A DNA stretch of 64,000 nucleotides from Streptomyces parvulus. GTDB taxonomy: Bacteria > Actinomycetota > Actinomycetes > Streptomycetales > Streptomycetaceae. The stretch spans positions 80,047 through 144,046 of the forward strand of contig NZ_BMRX01000008.1 of assembly GCF_014648855.1 (NCBI RefSeq), given 5' to 3'. Under the pieces are notes generated by a model. That model saw nothing but the letters and a program-made list of their open reading frames with translations, made no database searches and was not told where the DNA came from. The position numbers and the translations under genes are program-made. Of the stretch, positions 33,341-41,724 are shown in pieces (positions within the stretch are counted from its first letter, which is position 1; each line of letters begins with the position of its first letter).

Positions 33341-35956
33341 TCAGAGCAGCCCGTCCCACATCTGCTCCAGCAGCACCGACCACCAGCTCTCCGGCGAGCC
33401 CAGCGCCGCCGGGTCCAGCGCCGCCAGCTGCGCCTGGAAGTCGACGGTCCAGCGGCCCGCCTGCTCCTGGTTCAGACCGAACCTGAGCCGCCACATCCGG
33501 CCCAGCAGCGCCAGGGAGCGCGCGAACTCCGGCAGCCCCGAGTTCACGAACTGCGGCGGCACCGGCGCACCGCCCGGCCCCGCCTCCACGGGCACCGCCA
33601 CGATGGCCGCGGTGCCGTACTGCACGCAGACCGCGCGGCCGAAGTCGCTGCCGACGACCAGGTACGAGCCCGCGTCCGGGGCCGGCTGCACCCCCCGCTC
33701 GGCGGCGAGTTCCGCCAGCGTCGGCACCGGCCGGCCCGGCTGGGCCTGCGCCCAGAAGAACGGCCCCATGTCCATCGGCAGGCCCGCGGCCACCAGCGTG
33801 TGCGCCACGACCGGCGGCACGCCCTGCCGGGACACCGCGGCCTGCTCGAACCGGAAGACGCCCGGTCCGAACGCGCCGCCCAGCTCCTGCCCGATGACCT
33901 CCGGCGGCACCGGCGGCACCGGCTGCACCTGGGGCAGCGGCGCCCGCACCGGAGCCGGACGGGCCGGGCCGTCGGCCACCTGGTGCAGCTCGCCCTGGTG
34001 CGCGAGGAGTTCCCGCATGCCCTGCTGCCGGCTCGCGTGGTCCGTGCCGTACGGCGCGATCGAGGTGATCCGCGCCTGCGGCCACTGCTCCCGGATCATC
34101 CGCGCGCAGTACGCGCCCGGCAGCTCGCACGACTCCAGCTCGGTGTGCAGCTCCAGCACCTGGTCCGGCGGCACGTTCATGGACCGCAGCTCGTGGAACA
34201 TCTGCCACTCCGGGTGCGGCGTGCCCGGCGCCGAACGCCGGATCAGCTGCTGCTCGGAGCCGTCGTGGGCGCGGTAGCGGAGCACGGCCTGGTAGCCCGG
34301 GCCGACGGTCGGCTGACCGGCGGGCGGCTGCGGATAGCCGTACGCCTGCGGCTGACCGGGCGGCGGCACGGCTCCGGGCGGCATCGGCTGCCCGCCACCG
34401 GGGACACCCGGCGCGCCGGGCGGCGGCGGAGGCGCGCCGATTCCACCGGGACCGCCCAGCGAGGGCGCGGCCAGCACGGTCTGCGCGTGGTGCACGGCAC
34501 CGCCCGCGCCGCCCGCGGACCCCGGAGCGGCGGGCGGGGGCGGCGGCATCCCCGGGCCACCGGGCGCACCGGGAGCCGCGGGGGCACCAGGTGCACCGGG
34601 GGGACCCGGAGGCTGCGGCGCACCGCCGCCCGTGCGGCCCGGGTCGGCCAGCATCGTGGCGGCGTGGTGCATGCCGCCCGGCGGCGTCGCACCGGGGGCA
34701 CCCGGCGTGCTCGGCGGCGGCGGGGTGCCCGGCGCCTGCGGTCCGGGCGGCGTCCCCTGCGCAGCCGGCGGAGGCGGCGTGCCGGGTCCACCCGGCGTAC
34801 CCGGGCCACCAGGCGCCCCCGGCCCCTCGGGACCGAGCGAGGACACCAACTGGGTCGGCACGTAACCGCCCGCCGGCGCACCCGGCGCCGGTGTCCCCGA
34901 CGGCGGCGGCGTGCCACCCGGCCGCCCGCCCGGCACACCCGGGGCACCGGGCGGAGGCGGCGTGGCCGGAGCACCACCGCGGCGCGGCGGAGGCGCCGCC
35001 TTGCTGGTCGCGGCGTCGGCGATGTCCCCCGCGTCGGGCGGGAGCGGCCTGGACGGGGCGGCGGGCACACCCGGACCGGCGGACGGCACCGGGGGAGGCG
35101 TACCGGGACCGGGCGGCGGCGTGCCCGCACCGGCGGACGCGGCCGGCCCGGCCGGGTCGTCGAGCGCCGGCGACAGCGCCGTCGGCGGCAGCGAACTGCC
35201 GCCCGACATCAGCGCCGTCTTGGCGTCCGGCGTCGCGGGCGGCGGCGTCTCGTCGTCGGCGCCGCTCAGCGGCGGCGAGAACACGGTGTGCGGCAGCGGT
35301 ACCGAACGGTCCTCGCCCGCGTCCGCGTTGGTGTCCGTCCCCGCCCACGGCGTCGCCCCGGCCGGCGCACCCGGCGCACCCGGCCCGGACCCGGCGGCGT
35401 CGTCCGAGGCCGCGGCCGGCCACTCGGCACCGCTGCCACCGACGCCCGGTGCCGGGGAAGCCGACGGAGCCGACGGCACTCCGGCCCGCGTCTCGGCGAG
35501 CGGCGCGCCCGCACCGCCCACGGAACCGGCACCGCCGGTCTCCGCCGCGGCGCCGTCGTGGTCGCCGCGCCGCCGGTCCGGAATCCCGAGCTTGTCCGCC
35601 GCCTCCTGCAACCACTCCGGCGGACTCAGCAGGAACGACGTCTGGTTCAGGTCCACGCGCGCGGCGGGCGCCGGCTGCGGCTCCTCCGCCTCGTCGGGAC
35701 GGCCGTACTCCTCCTCGTACCGGCGGATCACCTCACCCACCGGCAGGGAGGGCCACAGCGTCGCCTCCCCGCTGTCGCGGGCGATCACCAGCCGCTGCGC
35801 GCCGCCGTCCGAACGCGGGCCGTCCGCCCGGTCCTCCGCCCACACCACGAACCCGAGGTCGAACTCCCGCACCCGCACCTCGCGGTGCTGGTACGCCGGC
35901 AGCTCGCCGTTGACCCACTCCTCCGCGCGCTCCTGCGCCTGCGCGAACGTCACCAT
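33341..35956 (-). CDS. Imm35-like / deaminase / SUKH-4 multidomain protein
   Basis: An 871-residue protein with three folded parts. Residues 5-90 (FAQAQERAEEWVNGELPAY...) resemble the YrhB/Imm35 immunity family. Residues 140-555 are a Gly/Pro/Ala-rich disordered linker. Residues 555-660 look like a nucleic-acid/nucleotide deaminase of the polymorphic-toxin superfamily, with HxE at 581-583 (HPEWQMFHEL) and a Cys pair C610/C617 (SCELPGAYC) as zinc ligands. Residues 685-871 fit SUKH-4. So a toxin-type enzyme and two immunity-type domains share one chain. No signal peptide, so it is cytosolic. ATG 35956 follows GAGTGAG; only 7 bases separate it from the SMI1/KNR4 gene upstream. The linker carries five short T-[VAQM]-[LF] motifs. 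Domain calls are from motif recognition. Confidence 0.75.
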   Translation of the reverse strand: MVTFAQAQERAEEWVNGELPAYQHREVRVREFDLGFVVWAEDRADGPRSDGGAQRLVIARDSGEATLWPSLPVGEVIRRYEEEYGRPDEAEEPQPAPAARVDLNQTSFLLSPPEWLQEAADKLGIPDRRRGDHDGAAAETGGAGSVGGAGAPLAETRAGVPSAPSASPAPGVGGSGAEWPAAASDDAAGSGPGAPGAPAGATPWAGTDTNADAGEDRSVPLPHTVFSPPLSGADDETPPPATPDAKTALMSGGSSLPPTALSPALDDPAGPAASAGAGTPPPGPGTPPPVPSAGPGVPAAPSRPLPPDAGDIADAATSKAAPPPRRGGAPATPPPPGAPGVPGGRPGGTPPPSGTPAPGAPAGGYVPTQLVSSLGPEGPGAPGGPGTPGGPGTPPPPAAQGTPPGPQAPGTPPPPSTPGAPGATPPGGMHHAATMLADPGRTGGGAPQPPGPPGAPGAPAAPGAPGGPGMPPPPPAAPGSAGGAGGAVHHAQTVLAAPSLGGPGGIGAPPPPPGAPGVPGGGQPMPPGAVPPPGQPQAYGYPQPPAGQPTVGPGYQAVLRYRAHDGSEQQLIRRSAPGTPHPEWQMFHELRSMNVPPDQVLELHTELESCELPGAYCARMIREQWPQARITSIAPYGTDHASRQQGMRELLAHQGELHQVADGPARPAPVRAPLPQVQPVPPVPPEVIGQELGGAFGPGVFRFEQAAVSRQGVPPVVAHTLVAAGLPMDMGPFFWAQAQPGRPVPTLAELAAERGVQPAPDAGSYLVVGSDFGRAVCVQYGTAAIVAVPVEAGPGGAPVPPQFVNSGLPEFARSLALLGRMWRLRFGLNQEQAGRWTVDFQAQLAALDPAALGSPESWWSVLLEQMWDGLL

Positions 35957-35963
35957 CGTCAGC

Positions 35964-36950
35964 TCACTCCCCTACGGACGCCGGCACCGCGTGCGCGAAA
36001 CCGCCGTCCACCATCAGGTTCGCCACCGTCTCCAGCTCCGGCGGCGACCCCGCCAGGCGCGACAGGAAGACGTCGAAGTCCTCGCCGCAGGGCATCAGCA
36101 GCCGCTCCACGCGGTCCGCGGGGGCCAGCGACGGGTCCACGTCCCGCACGTCGTCGTAGGCGCAGAACCACACCGAACCCAGCCGGTCGCCCTTGACCTT
36201 CACCGCGAGCAGTCCGCCCTGGACGAAAGCGACGCCCAGGTAGTCCTTGGTCAGGTGGTCCCGCAGACACTTGTTGACGTAAACGAGGTCGTTGACCGCG
36301 GCCTCCTCACGCACCGTGAAGAACGGCTGGTCGACCAGCAGCCCCAGCTCGGCGTCCAGCGCCGTGCCCACCGGCGCGCAACCGCCCGCCGCCTTCAGGA
36401 ACGACCGGTACGCGCCCGGCAGCCGGTACCCGAGGTCCTCCTCGACCCCCTGCACCTGCTGCTCCGACACCGCGACGCCCGACTTCGGCAGCCCGAAGTG
36501 CGCCGGACGCGTCTCCTGCAACGGCCGGGTGCCGCGCTTGCCGTGGTCCACGGCCGCCGTCGCGATCCCGCCGTGGTGCCGCAGCAGTGCCTTCACCTCG
36601 ACCGGCACCAGTTCCATGCGGCGCGAACCGGCCACGTGGTGCCACGTCCAGCCGTGCGGCGTCGCCACCGCGGGCACCGTGTCCCACAGCTCGTGGCCCG
36701 AGGCGGAGAGCGCCGCGTTGGCCGAGACGTAGTCCGTCAGCCGCAACTCGTCGACGCCGAACCCCTCGGGCGGCTCCGCGATCTCCGCCACCGCGCGGGC
36801 GTACGGCGAGAAGACGGGGTAACCGCCCTCGTCCACCCGTACCCCTCTCGGGTGACGGGCCGCCCGCACCGGATCCGGGAAATGCACGACCTGCCCGGCA
36901 TAGGCCGCGTTCGGCGGCGCGGCTCGCTGCCCGAGCCGACCTGTAGTCAT
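35964..36950 (-). CDS. SMI1/KNR4 (SUKH-1) family protein
   Basis: A 328-residue cytosolic protein. The SUKH core lies at about residues 150-300: VQGVEEDLGYRLPGAYRSFLKAAGG is the diagnostic start, followed by the YDDV.DVDPSLAPADRVERLL strand-helix end. Residues 1-140 are a less conserved extension. SUKH proteins are immunity factors against nuclease and deaminase toxins. ATG 36950 follows AGGGGG; the long frame upstream crosses the 9-bp repeats and is unlikely. It is the first gene of the left arm and is probably co-transcribed with the deaminase/SUKH-4 gene. Confidence 0.82.
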   Translation of the reverse strand: MTTGRLGQRAAPPNAAYAGQVVHFPDPVRAARHPRGVRVDEGGYPVFSPYARAVAEIAEPPEGFGVDELRLTDYVSANAALSASGHELWDTVPAVATPHGWTWHHVAGSRRMELVPVEVKALLRHHGGIATAAVDHGKRGTRPLQETRPAHFGLPKSGVAVSEQQVQGVEEDLGYRLPGAYRSFLKAAGGCAPVGTALDAELGLLVDQPFFTVREEAAVNDLVYVNKCLRDHLTKDYLGVAFVQGGLLAVKVKGDRLGSVWFCAYDDVRDVDPSLAPADRVERLLMPCGEDFDVFLSRLAGSPPELETVANLMVDGGFAHAVPASVGE

Positions 36951-36972
36951 GGCGGTTGCCCCCTGCGGCGTC

Positions 36973-37008
36973 TGTCTGCACTGTCTGATCTGTCTGAACT
37001 GTCTGGTC
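36973..37008. repeat. Four 9-bp direct repeats TGTCTGNNC
   Basis: TGTCTG occurs at 36973, 36982, 36991 and 37000, exactly 9 bases apart, each followed by two variable bases and C. The array lies 23-58 bases upstream of the SMI1/KNR4 start and within the 283-base divergent control region of the deaminase/SUKH locus. The rest of that region (37009-37215) holds no obvious gene. Likely a binding site for a protein that assembles head to tail, or a leader element. Confidence 0.7.
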
Positions 37009-37233
37009 ACCGCACGCGAACGCGGTGCCGACAGCCTATGCGGTACGCCCAGAGGGGTCACCGGCGCCGGACCCCGCACGCGACACGCCCACCGCCGCTT
37101 CCGTGACCTGCCGTCACCCTCCCGTGACACACCGCCCATACCCGGGCGTGTCGCCACGCCCCAGCTTCCCCAGCAGGCACGGGATTTGGCACTCTGTGAC
37201 CTTCCGGGGGATGCTCAGGAGGGGAAGATGATC

Positions 37234-37764
37234 ATGAGTGCGACACAGACGGGACCCGCCACCGGGCGACCCGAGGACCCCCGCGGCGGCGACCCCCGCA
37301 TCGGCTGGAGCAGCAGCGAAGGCCACCACGCGCCCGCCCTCCGCCACCGCCGCGACGGCATACTCCCGACCGTCGCCGCCGCCCTCTCCGTCCGCGGCAC
37401 CACCCTCACCGGCACCGCCACCCGCGCCGACGCGCCGCCCGCCCTGCACCACCTCGTCCAGGACTTCCTCGACACCCTCACCAGCGGCCAACGGGACCGT
37501 TACACCGGGCGCTGCGCCGAGACCATCCTCATCTCACGGCACCTGGCGACCTCCGACGCCGCCCGCAGCAAACGCGCCGCACGAAAACCCATGACCAACG
37601 GCGAGGCCCGCAAGGCCCTCAAGCACGCCAAACTCACCACCCGCCGCATCCGCGAGGACGGCGACCCGCTCCACGGCGGCTTCGCCGCACCCTGCCGCGC
37701 CTGCACCGCCCTCAGCGCCCACTTCGGCGTCCGCGTCGTCGACCCCACCACCGGCGACGACTGA
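37234..37764 (+). CDS. YwqJ-like deaminase
   Basis: A 176-residue stand-alone protein with the motifs of YwqJ-family deaminases, a toxin class of the cytidine-deaminase superfamily. CAE at residues 94-96 supplies the first zinc ligand and proton-shuttling Glu, and PCRAC (C154, C157) the other two ligands; HGGF precedes it. No secretion leader or toxin-delivery domain is fused, so it appears to act in the producing cell. ATG 37234 was preferred over ATG 37228 because AGGAGGGG ends 9 bases before it. It is followed by the SUKH-3 gene. Confidence 0.82.
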   Translation: MSATQTGPATGRPEDPRGGDPRIGWSSSEGHHAPALRHRRDGILPTVAAALSVRGTTLTGTATRADAPPALHHLVQDFLDTLTSGQRDRYTGRCAETILISRHLATSDAARSKRAARKPMTNGEARKALKHAKLTTRRIREDGDPLHGGFAAPCRACTALSAHFGVRVVDPTTGDD

Positions 37765-37892
37765 CCCGCCGGCTGCCACCCAACGCCGCCGACCGGGCCG
37801 GCCGCGCCGCCGACCGGGCCGCCCGATCCCCCAGCGGCCGGAGCCGCAGGACCACCAGAGCCGCCAGAGCCGACGAAAAGAACCAAGGGCCG

Positions 37893-38387
37893 ATGCAAGC
37901 CGACCGCACCTCCGCCACCCGCTTCCCCGTACCCGTCGACGCCGCCCTGCGCGACGCCGGCTGGCAGCCCGGACGCTGGGACATCAAACAGGCCGAGATC
38001 TGGGCCGACACCCTGCGCGAACACACCTCGCCCGCCGGCCACCGCCACACCGTCTTCCCCGCCGCCGTCGAGGCCTGGGCCGAATTCGGCGGCCTCCACC
38101 TCACCCCCACCGGACCCGGCCGCCAGATCGCCCCCGCCGCCCTCCACCTCGATCCCCTGCACGGCCTCCACATGGCCCGCACCCTCGGCGACCTCGGCCG
38201 CGCCCTCGACACCCGCATCTGCCCCCTCGGCACCGAGACCGACAGCCAGTCCCTCCTCGCCATCGACACCGAGGGCCGCGTCTACGCCCTCGACCACACC
38301 GGCGACTGGTACCTCGGCCCCGACATCGACGCCGCCCTCGCGGCCCTCGTCGCCGGCACCCAGCCGACCCGCCTCACCACGGGCTGA
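37893..38387 (+). CDS. SUKH-3 family immunity-type protein
   Basis: A 164-residue SUKH-3 domain protein: FPVPVDAALRDAGWQPGRWD at the N terminus, ...FPAAVEAWAEFGGL in the middle and LLAIDTEGRVYALDHTGDWYLG near the end are typical. This family neutralises nucleic-acid-targeting toxins, so the preceding YwqJ-like deaminase is the obvious partner. CAAGGG precedes ATG 37893. The 128-base gap after the deaminase gene contains two copies of GCCGCCGACCGGGCC. Confidence 0.85.
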   Translation: MQADRTSATRFPVPVDAALRDAGWQPGRWDIKQAEIWADTLREHTSPAGHRHTVFPAAVEAWAEFGGLHLTPTGPGRQIAPAALHLDPLHGLHMARTLGDLGRALDTRICPLGTETDSQSLLAIDTEGRVYALDHTGDWYLGPDIDAALAALVAGTQPTRLTTG

Positions 38388-38389
38388 CC

Positions 38390-38425
38390 CCCGCCCGGCC
38401 CCGGGCCGGACCCCGAGCGGGCGGG
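38390..38425. terminator. Bidirectional terminator
   Basis: CCCGCCCG (38390-38397) and CGGGCGGG (38418-38425) with an inner GGCCCCGGGCC-type palindrome lie in the 39-base gap between the convergent SUKH-3 and histidine-kinase genes. Confidence 0.6.
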
Positions 38426-38426
38426 A

Positions 38427-39734
38427 CTACGACGCCGGAATCACCGCCGACACCCGGAAACCCCCCGCGTCCGTCGGCCCCGACACGAACACGCCCCCGA
38501 GCGCCGCCACCCGCTCCTTCATCCCCACCAGACCGTTCCCACCCGACGGCAGCCGCGCCGACGCCGCGGCCTCCGGCGGCGGCTCGTTCTCCACCTGCAT
38601 CGCGATCTCCGACACCCGGTGCGCCAGCCGCACATACGTCTTCGCCCCCGCGGCGTGCTTGTGCACGTTCGTCAACGCCTCCTGCACCACCCGGAACGCC
38701 GTCGACTCCACCTCCGCCGCGTACACCCGCACCTCCCCCTCCACCGACAGGTCCACGACCATCCCGGCCGCCTCCGACTGCCCGACCAGCTCGTCCAGCT
38801 CGGCCAGGCACGGACCCTCCGACTCCCCGTCCTCCGCCGCCCGCGAAGCCGCCGCGGCCGCCGCCACCCCCACCGCCGCCAACGGCACCGACGCACGCTC
38901 CGCCCGCGCACCCTCCCCACCGCTGCGCAGCACCCCGAGCATCTCCCGCAGCTCCGTCAACGCCTGCCGCCCCATGTCCCCCACCAACGCGGCGTTCTTC
39001 ACCGCCTTCTCCGGATCCTTCCGCGCCACCGCCTGCAACGCCGCCGCGTGCACCACCATCAGACTCACCCGGTGCGCCACCACGTCGTGCATCTCGCGCG
39101 CGATCCGCGTCCGCTCCTCACCCCGCGCCCACTGCGCGCGCTCCTCCGCCCGCTCCGCGAGCAGCTGCAGCTCCCGCTCCAGCGAGTCCGCCCGCTCCCG
39201 CAGGCTCTCCATCAGCCGGCGCCGCTGCCCCACGTACAGCCCCAGCAGCAGCGGCGGCGCCGTCAGCCCCAGCGACGTCGCGATCGACGCGAACGGCAGG
39301 AACCAGTCCCCCAGGTCCACCCCGTCCCGCGCCATGTCCTGCCGCAGCCGCACGAACGTCACGATCAGCGTCCCCAGCAGCGACATCCCGGCCAGCGAAC
39401 CGATGATCCGCCGCGGCAGCTCCGACGCCGCCAGCGTGTACAGGCCGACGACGCCCATCAGGAAGCCCATCTCGGCCGGGGTGACGGCGATCGCCACCAG
39501 CACCACCGCGATCGGCCACTTCCGCCGCACCACCAGCACCGAGCCGGCCAGCAGCCCGAAGACGACCCCCACCGCCAACGGCACCCCGGCGTCCCGAGCG
39601 AACGGAACCCCCTCCGCCGCGCACTCCAGCGCGGACACGGCCCCGAGGCTCACGTCAAGCACCGCGCCGCGCCGCCTGTCCCACCACCAAGGCCCACCCC
39701 GGGCCGGCACGTGGTCTTCCCCCGTCGTGGTCAT
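38427..39734 (-). CDS. Orphan sensor histidine kinase (NarL-partner class)
   Basis: A 435-residue kinase. Five or so transmembrane helices occupy residues 28-180, then a coiled linker and a HisKA_3 dimerisation domain with the phosphorylated His in IAREMHDVVAHRVSLM (about residue 222). The ATPase domain has the N box EALTNVHKHA and the G box GGNGLVGMKERV near the C terminus. This class normally pairs with a NarL/LuxR response regulator, but none is adjacent. ATG 39734 has GGAGG only one base upstream; GTG 39710, eight codons on with GGGGGAAG upstream, is an alternative start. Confidence 0.85.
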   Translation of the reverse strand: MTTTGEDHVPARGGPWWWDRRRGAVLDVSLGAVSALECAAEGVPFARDAGVPLAVGVVFGLLAGSVLVVRRKWPIAVVLVAIAVTPAEMGFLMGVVGLYTLAASELPRRIIGSLAGMSLLGTLIVTFVRLRQDMARDGVDLGDWFLPFASIATSLGLTAPPLLLGLYVGQRRRLMESLRERADSLERELQLLAERAEERAQWARGEERTRIAREMHDVVAHRVSLMVVHAAALQAVARKDPEKAVKNAALVGDMGRQALTELREMLGVLRSGGEGARAERASVPLAAVGVAAAAAASRAAEDGESEGPCLAELDELVGQSEAAGMVVDLSVEGEVRVYAAEVESTAFRVVQEALTNVHKHAAGAKTYVRLAHRVSEIAMQVENEPPPEAAASARLPSGGNGLVGMKERVAALGGVFVSGPTDAGGFRVSAVIPAS

Positions 39735-39961
39735 GCCTCCAGCCTACGGGCGCGACCCGCCCCATTTCCGGTGACTTTCGACAAACGATAGGACGCGATA
39801 TCCCTCGAAGCCGGCGAACCCCCGCCCTTCACCTCCGGCGGCACCGACGGCGAAGTCCGCAAGACGCCGACCTCCACCGTCGCGTCGAAGGCGCTTGGTA
39901 CGGCATAGTGTTGGGTGCCGACTCGGCGACCCAACTAAATGTCCGGTTCAGTCGAGTTTCA
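39735..39961. other. Promoter side of kinase and tRNA-Gln
   Basis: No gene seen. The only structure is a 7-bp hairpin GTTGGGT (39910-39916) / ACCCAAC (39929-39935) just ahead of the tRNA. Confidence 0.4.
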
Positions 39962-40034
39962 TCCCCCATGGTGTAATCAGGCAGCACTGAGGGTTTTGGT
40001 CCCTTAAGTTCAGGTTCAAATCCTGATGGGGGAG
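39962..40034 (+). tRNA. tRNA-Gln(UUG)
   Basis: A 73-base cloverleaf: acceptor TCCCCCA (39962-39968) with TGGGGGA (40027-40033) and discriminator G; anticodon stem GAGGG/CCCTT with loop TTTTGGT, giving anticodon UUG (reads CAA); T loop TTCAAAT. CCA is not encoded. It lies 110 bases upstream of glmU. Confidence 0.95.
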
Positions 40035-40143
40035 CTGTCGCTTCCGGGCCCTGATCGCACGGTCGGGGCCCGCACTCATGCCCCCTGCAAACGGCCCCGG
40101 TATCCTGCGGATGTCCCCACCCCCAAAAGCCGAAGGGCATCCC

Positions 40144-41592
40144 GTGAGCGCCATTCGCCCGGCAGCCGTCGTCGTTCTCGCAGCGGGTGAGGGCACCCGT
40201 ATGAAGTCGGCCACACCCAAGGTCCTGCACGAGCTGTGCGGCCGGTCCCTCGTCGGGCACGTGCTCGCCGCCTCCGGTGAGCTGGACCCGCAGAACCTGG
40301 TCGTCGTCGTCGGGCACGCCCGCGAGCAGGTCACCGCGCACCTCGCCGAGGTCGCCCCGGACGTGCGCACCGCCGTGCAGGAGCAGCAGAACGGCACCGG
40401 GCACGCGGTGCGGATGGGCCTGGAGGCGCTGGGCGGCGCCGTGGACGGGACTGTGGTCGTCGTCTGCGGTGACACCCCGCTGCTGACCGGCGCGACCCTG
40501 AAGGCCCTCGCCACCACGCACTCCGCCGACGGGAACGCCGTGACGGTGCTGACGGCGGAGGTGCCGGACGCGACGGGGTACGGCCGGATCGTGCGGGAGG
40601 AGGCGACCGGCGCCGTCACCGCGATCGTGGAGCACAAGGACGCGACGGAGGCGCAGCGGGCGATCCGGGAGATCAACTCGGGTGTCTTCGCGTTCGACGG
40701 GCGGCTGCTGGCGGACGCGCTGGGGAAGGTGCGGACGGACAACAGCCAGGGCGAGGAGTACCTGACGGACGTGCTCGGGATCCTGCGCGAGGCGGGGCAC
40801 CGGGTGGGTGCGTCGGTGGCGGGCGATCACCGGGAGATCGCGGGGATCAACAACCGCGTGCAGCTCTCCGAGGCCCGCCGGATCCTCAACGACCGGCTGC
40901 TGACCGGGGCGATGCTGGCCGGCGTGACGGTCGTCGACCCGGCGAGCACGTGGGTGGACGTGACGGTGACGTTCGAGCGGGACGTGGTCGTGCACCCGGG
41001 TACGCAGCTGCACGGTTCGACGCATCTGGCCGAGGGCTCGGAGGTGGGGCCGAATTCGCGACTCACGGACACCCGGGTCGGGGCGGGGGCGCGGGTGGAC
41101 AACACGGTCGCGTACGGGTCGGACGTCGGTCCGCAGGCCTCGGTGGGTCCGTTCGCGTATCTGCGGCCGGGGACGCGGCTGGGTCTGAAGTCGAAGGTGG
41201 GCACGTACGTCGAGACGAAGAACGCGTCGATCGGCGAGGGCACGAAGGTGCCGCACCTGTCCTACGTGGGTGACGCGACGATCGGCGAGTACACGAACAT
41301 CGGTGCCGCGAGCGTGTTCGTGAACTACGACGGGCAGGACAAGCACCACACGACGATCGGCTCGCACTGCCGTACGGGTTCGGACAACATGTTTGTGGCT
41401 CCTGTCACGGTCGGGGACGGTTCCTACACCGCCGCCGGCTCGGTGATCACGAAGGATGTGCCGCCCGGTTCGCTGGCCGTGGCCCGTGGCCAGCAACGGA
41501 ATATCGAGGGTTGGGTGGCTCGGAAGCGCCCGGGGAGCGCGGCGGCGAAGGCGGCCGAGGCGGTGTCCCGGGAGGCGGGAAGCGAAGACTGA
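40144..41592 (+). CDS. glmU: Bifunctional GlmU: glucosamine-1-phosphate acetyltransferase / GlcNAc-1-P uridyltransferase
   Basis: A 482-residue enzyme making UDP-GlcNAc, the precursor of peptidoglycan. The N-terminal uridyltransferase has VVLAAGEGTRMKSATPKVLH at residues 9-28; the C-terminal acetyltransferase is a left-handed beta helix from about residue 260 (hexapeptide repeats, e.g. IGEGTKVPHLSYVGDATIGEYTNIG). GTG 40144 follows GAAGGG; the upstream ATG frame runs back to the tRNA. prsA follows 132 bases later. Confidence 0.95.
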   Translation: MSAIRPAAVVVLAAGEGTRMKSATPKVLHELCGRSLVGHVLAASGELDPQNLVVVVGHAREQVTAHLAEVAPDVRTAVQEQQNGTGHAVRMGLEALGGAVDGTVVVVCGDTPLLTGATLKALATTHSADGNAVTVLTAEVPDATGYGRIVREEATGAVTAIVEHKDATEAQRAIREINSGVFAFDGRLLADALGKVRTDNSQGEEYLTDVLGILREAGHRVGASVAGDHREIAGINNRVQLSEARRILNDRLLTGAMLAGVTVVDPASTWVDVTVTFERDVVVHPGTQLHGSTHLAEGSEVGPNSRLTDTRVGAGARVDNTVAYGSDVGPQASVGPFAYLRPGTRLGLKSKVGTYVETKNASIGEGTKVPHLSYVGDATIGEYTNIGAASVFVNYDGQDKHHTTIGSHCRTGSDNMFVAPVTVGDGSYTAAGSVITKDVPPGSLAVARGQQRNIEGWVARKRPGSAAAKAAEAVSREAGSED

Positions 41593-41649
41593 CCGGAAAC
41601 CGGCGCGTCGAACACGGCGTACCGTGATAAGTGCACATCCGCACCCCAC

Positions 41650-41700
41650 CAGCTGAGACGCCCCCGCAGTCAGCCGGGAGAGCGCCGTGACGCTCAGCTG
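41650..41700 (+). promoter_or_regulatory. Structured leader hairpin before prsA
   Basis: CAGCTGAG (41650-41657) pairs with CTCAGCTG (41693-41700), enclosing 35 bases with an internal GGGAGAGCGCCG segment, and ends 10 bases before the ribosome site of prsA. It could be a glmU-prsA intergenic processing or attenuation structure; no known riboswitch class was recognised. Confidence 0.35.
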
Positions 41701-41724
41701 CGAAACCTCTGAGGAGAACGTGCT

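Noticed and set aside
33341..38387. Mobile element carrying the deaminase/SUKH locus
   Set aside because: No integrase, transposase or direct-repeat ends were seen; tRNA-Gln is 1.6 kb away but shows no duplicated 3' end in the window.
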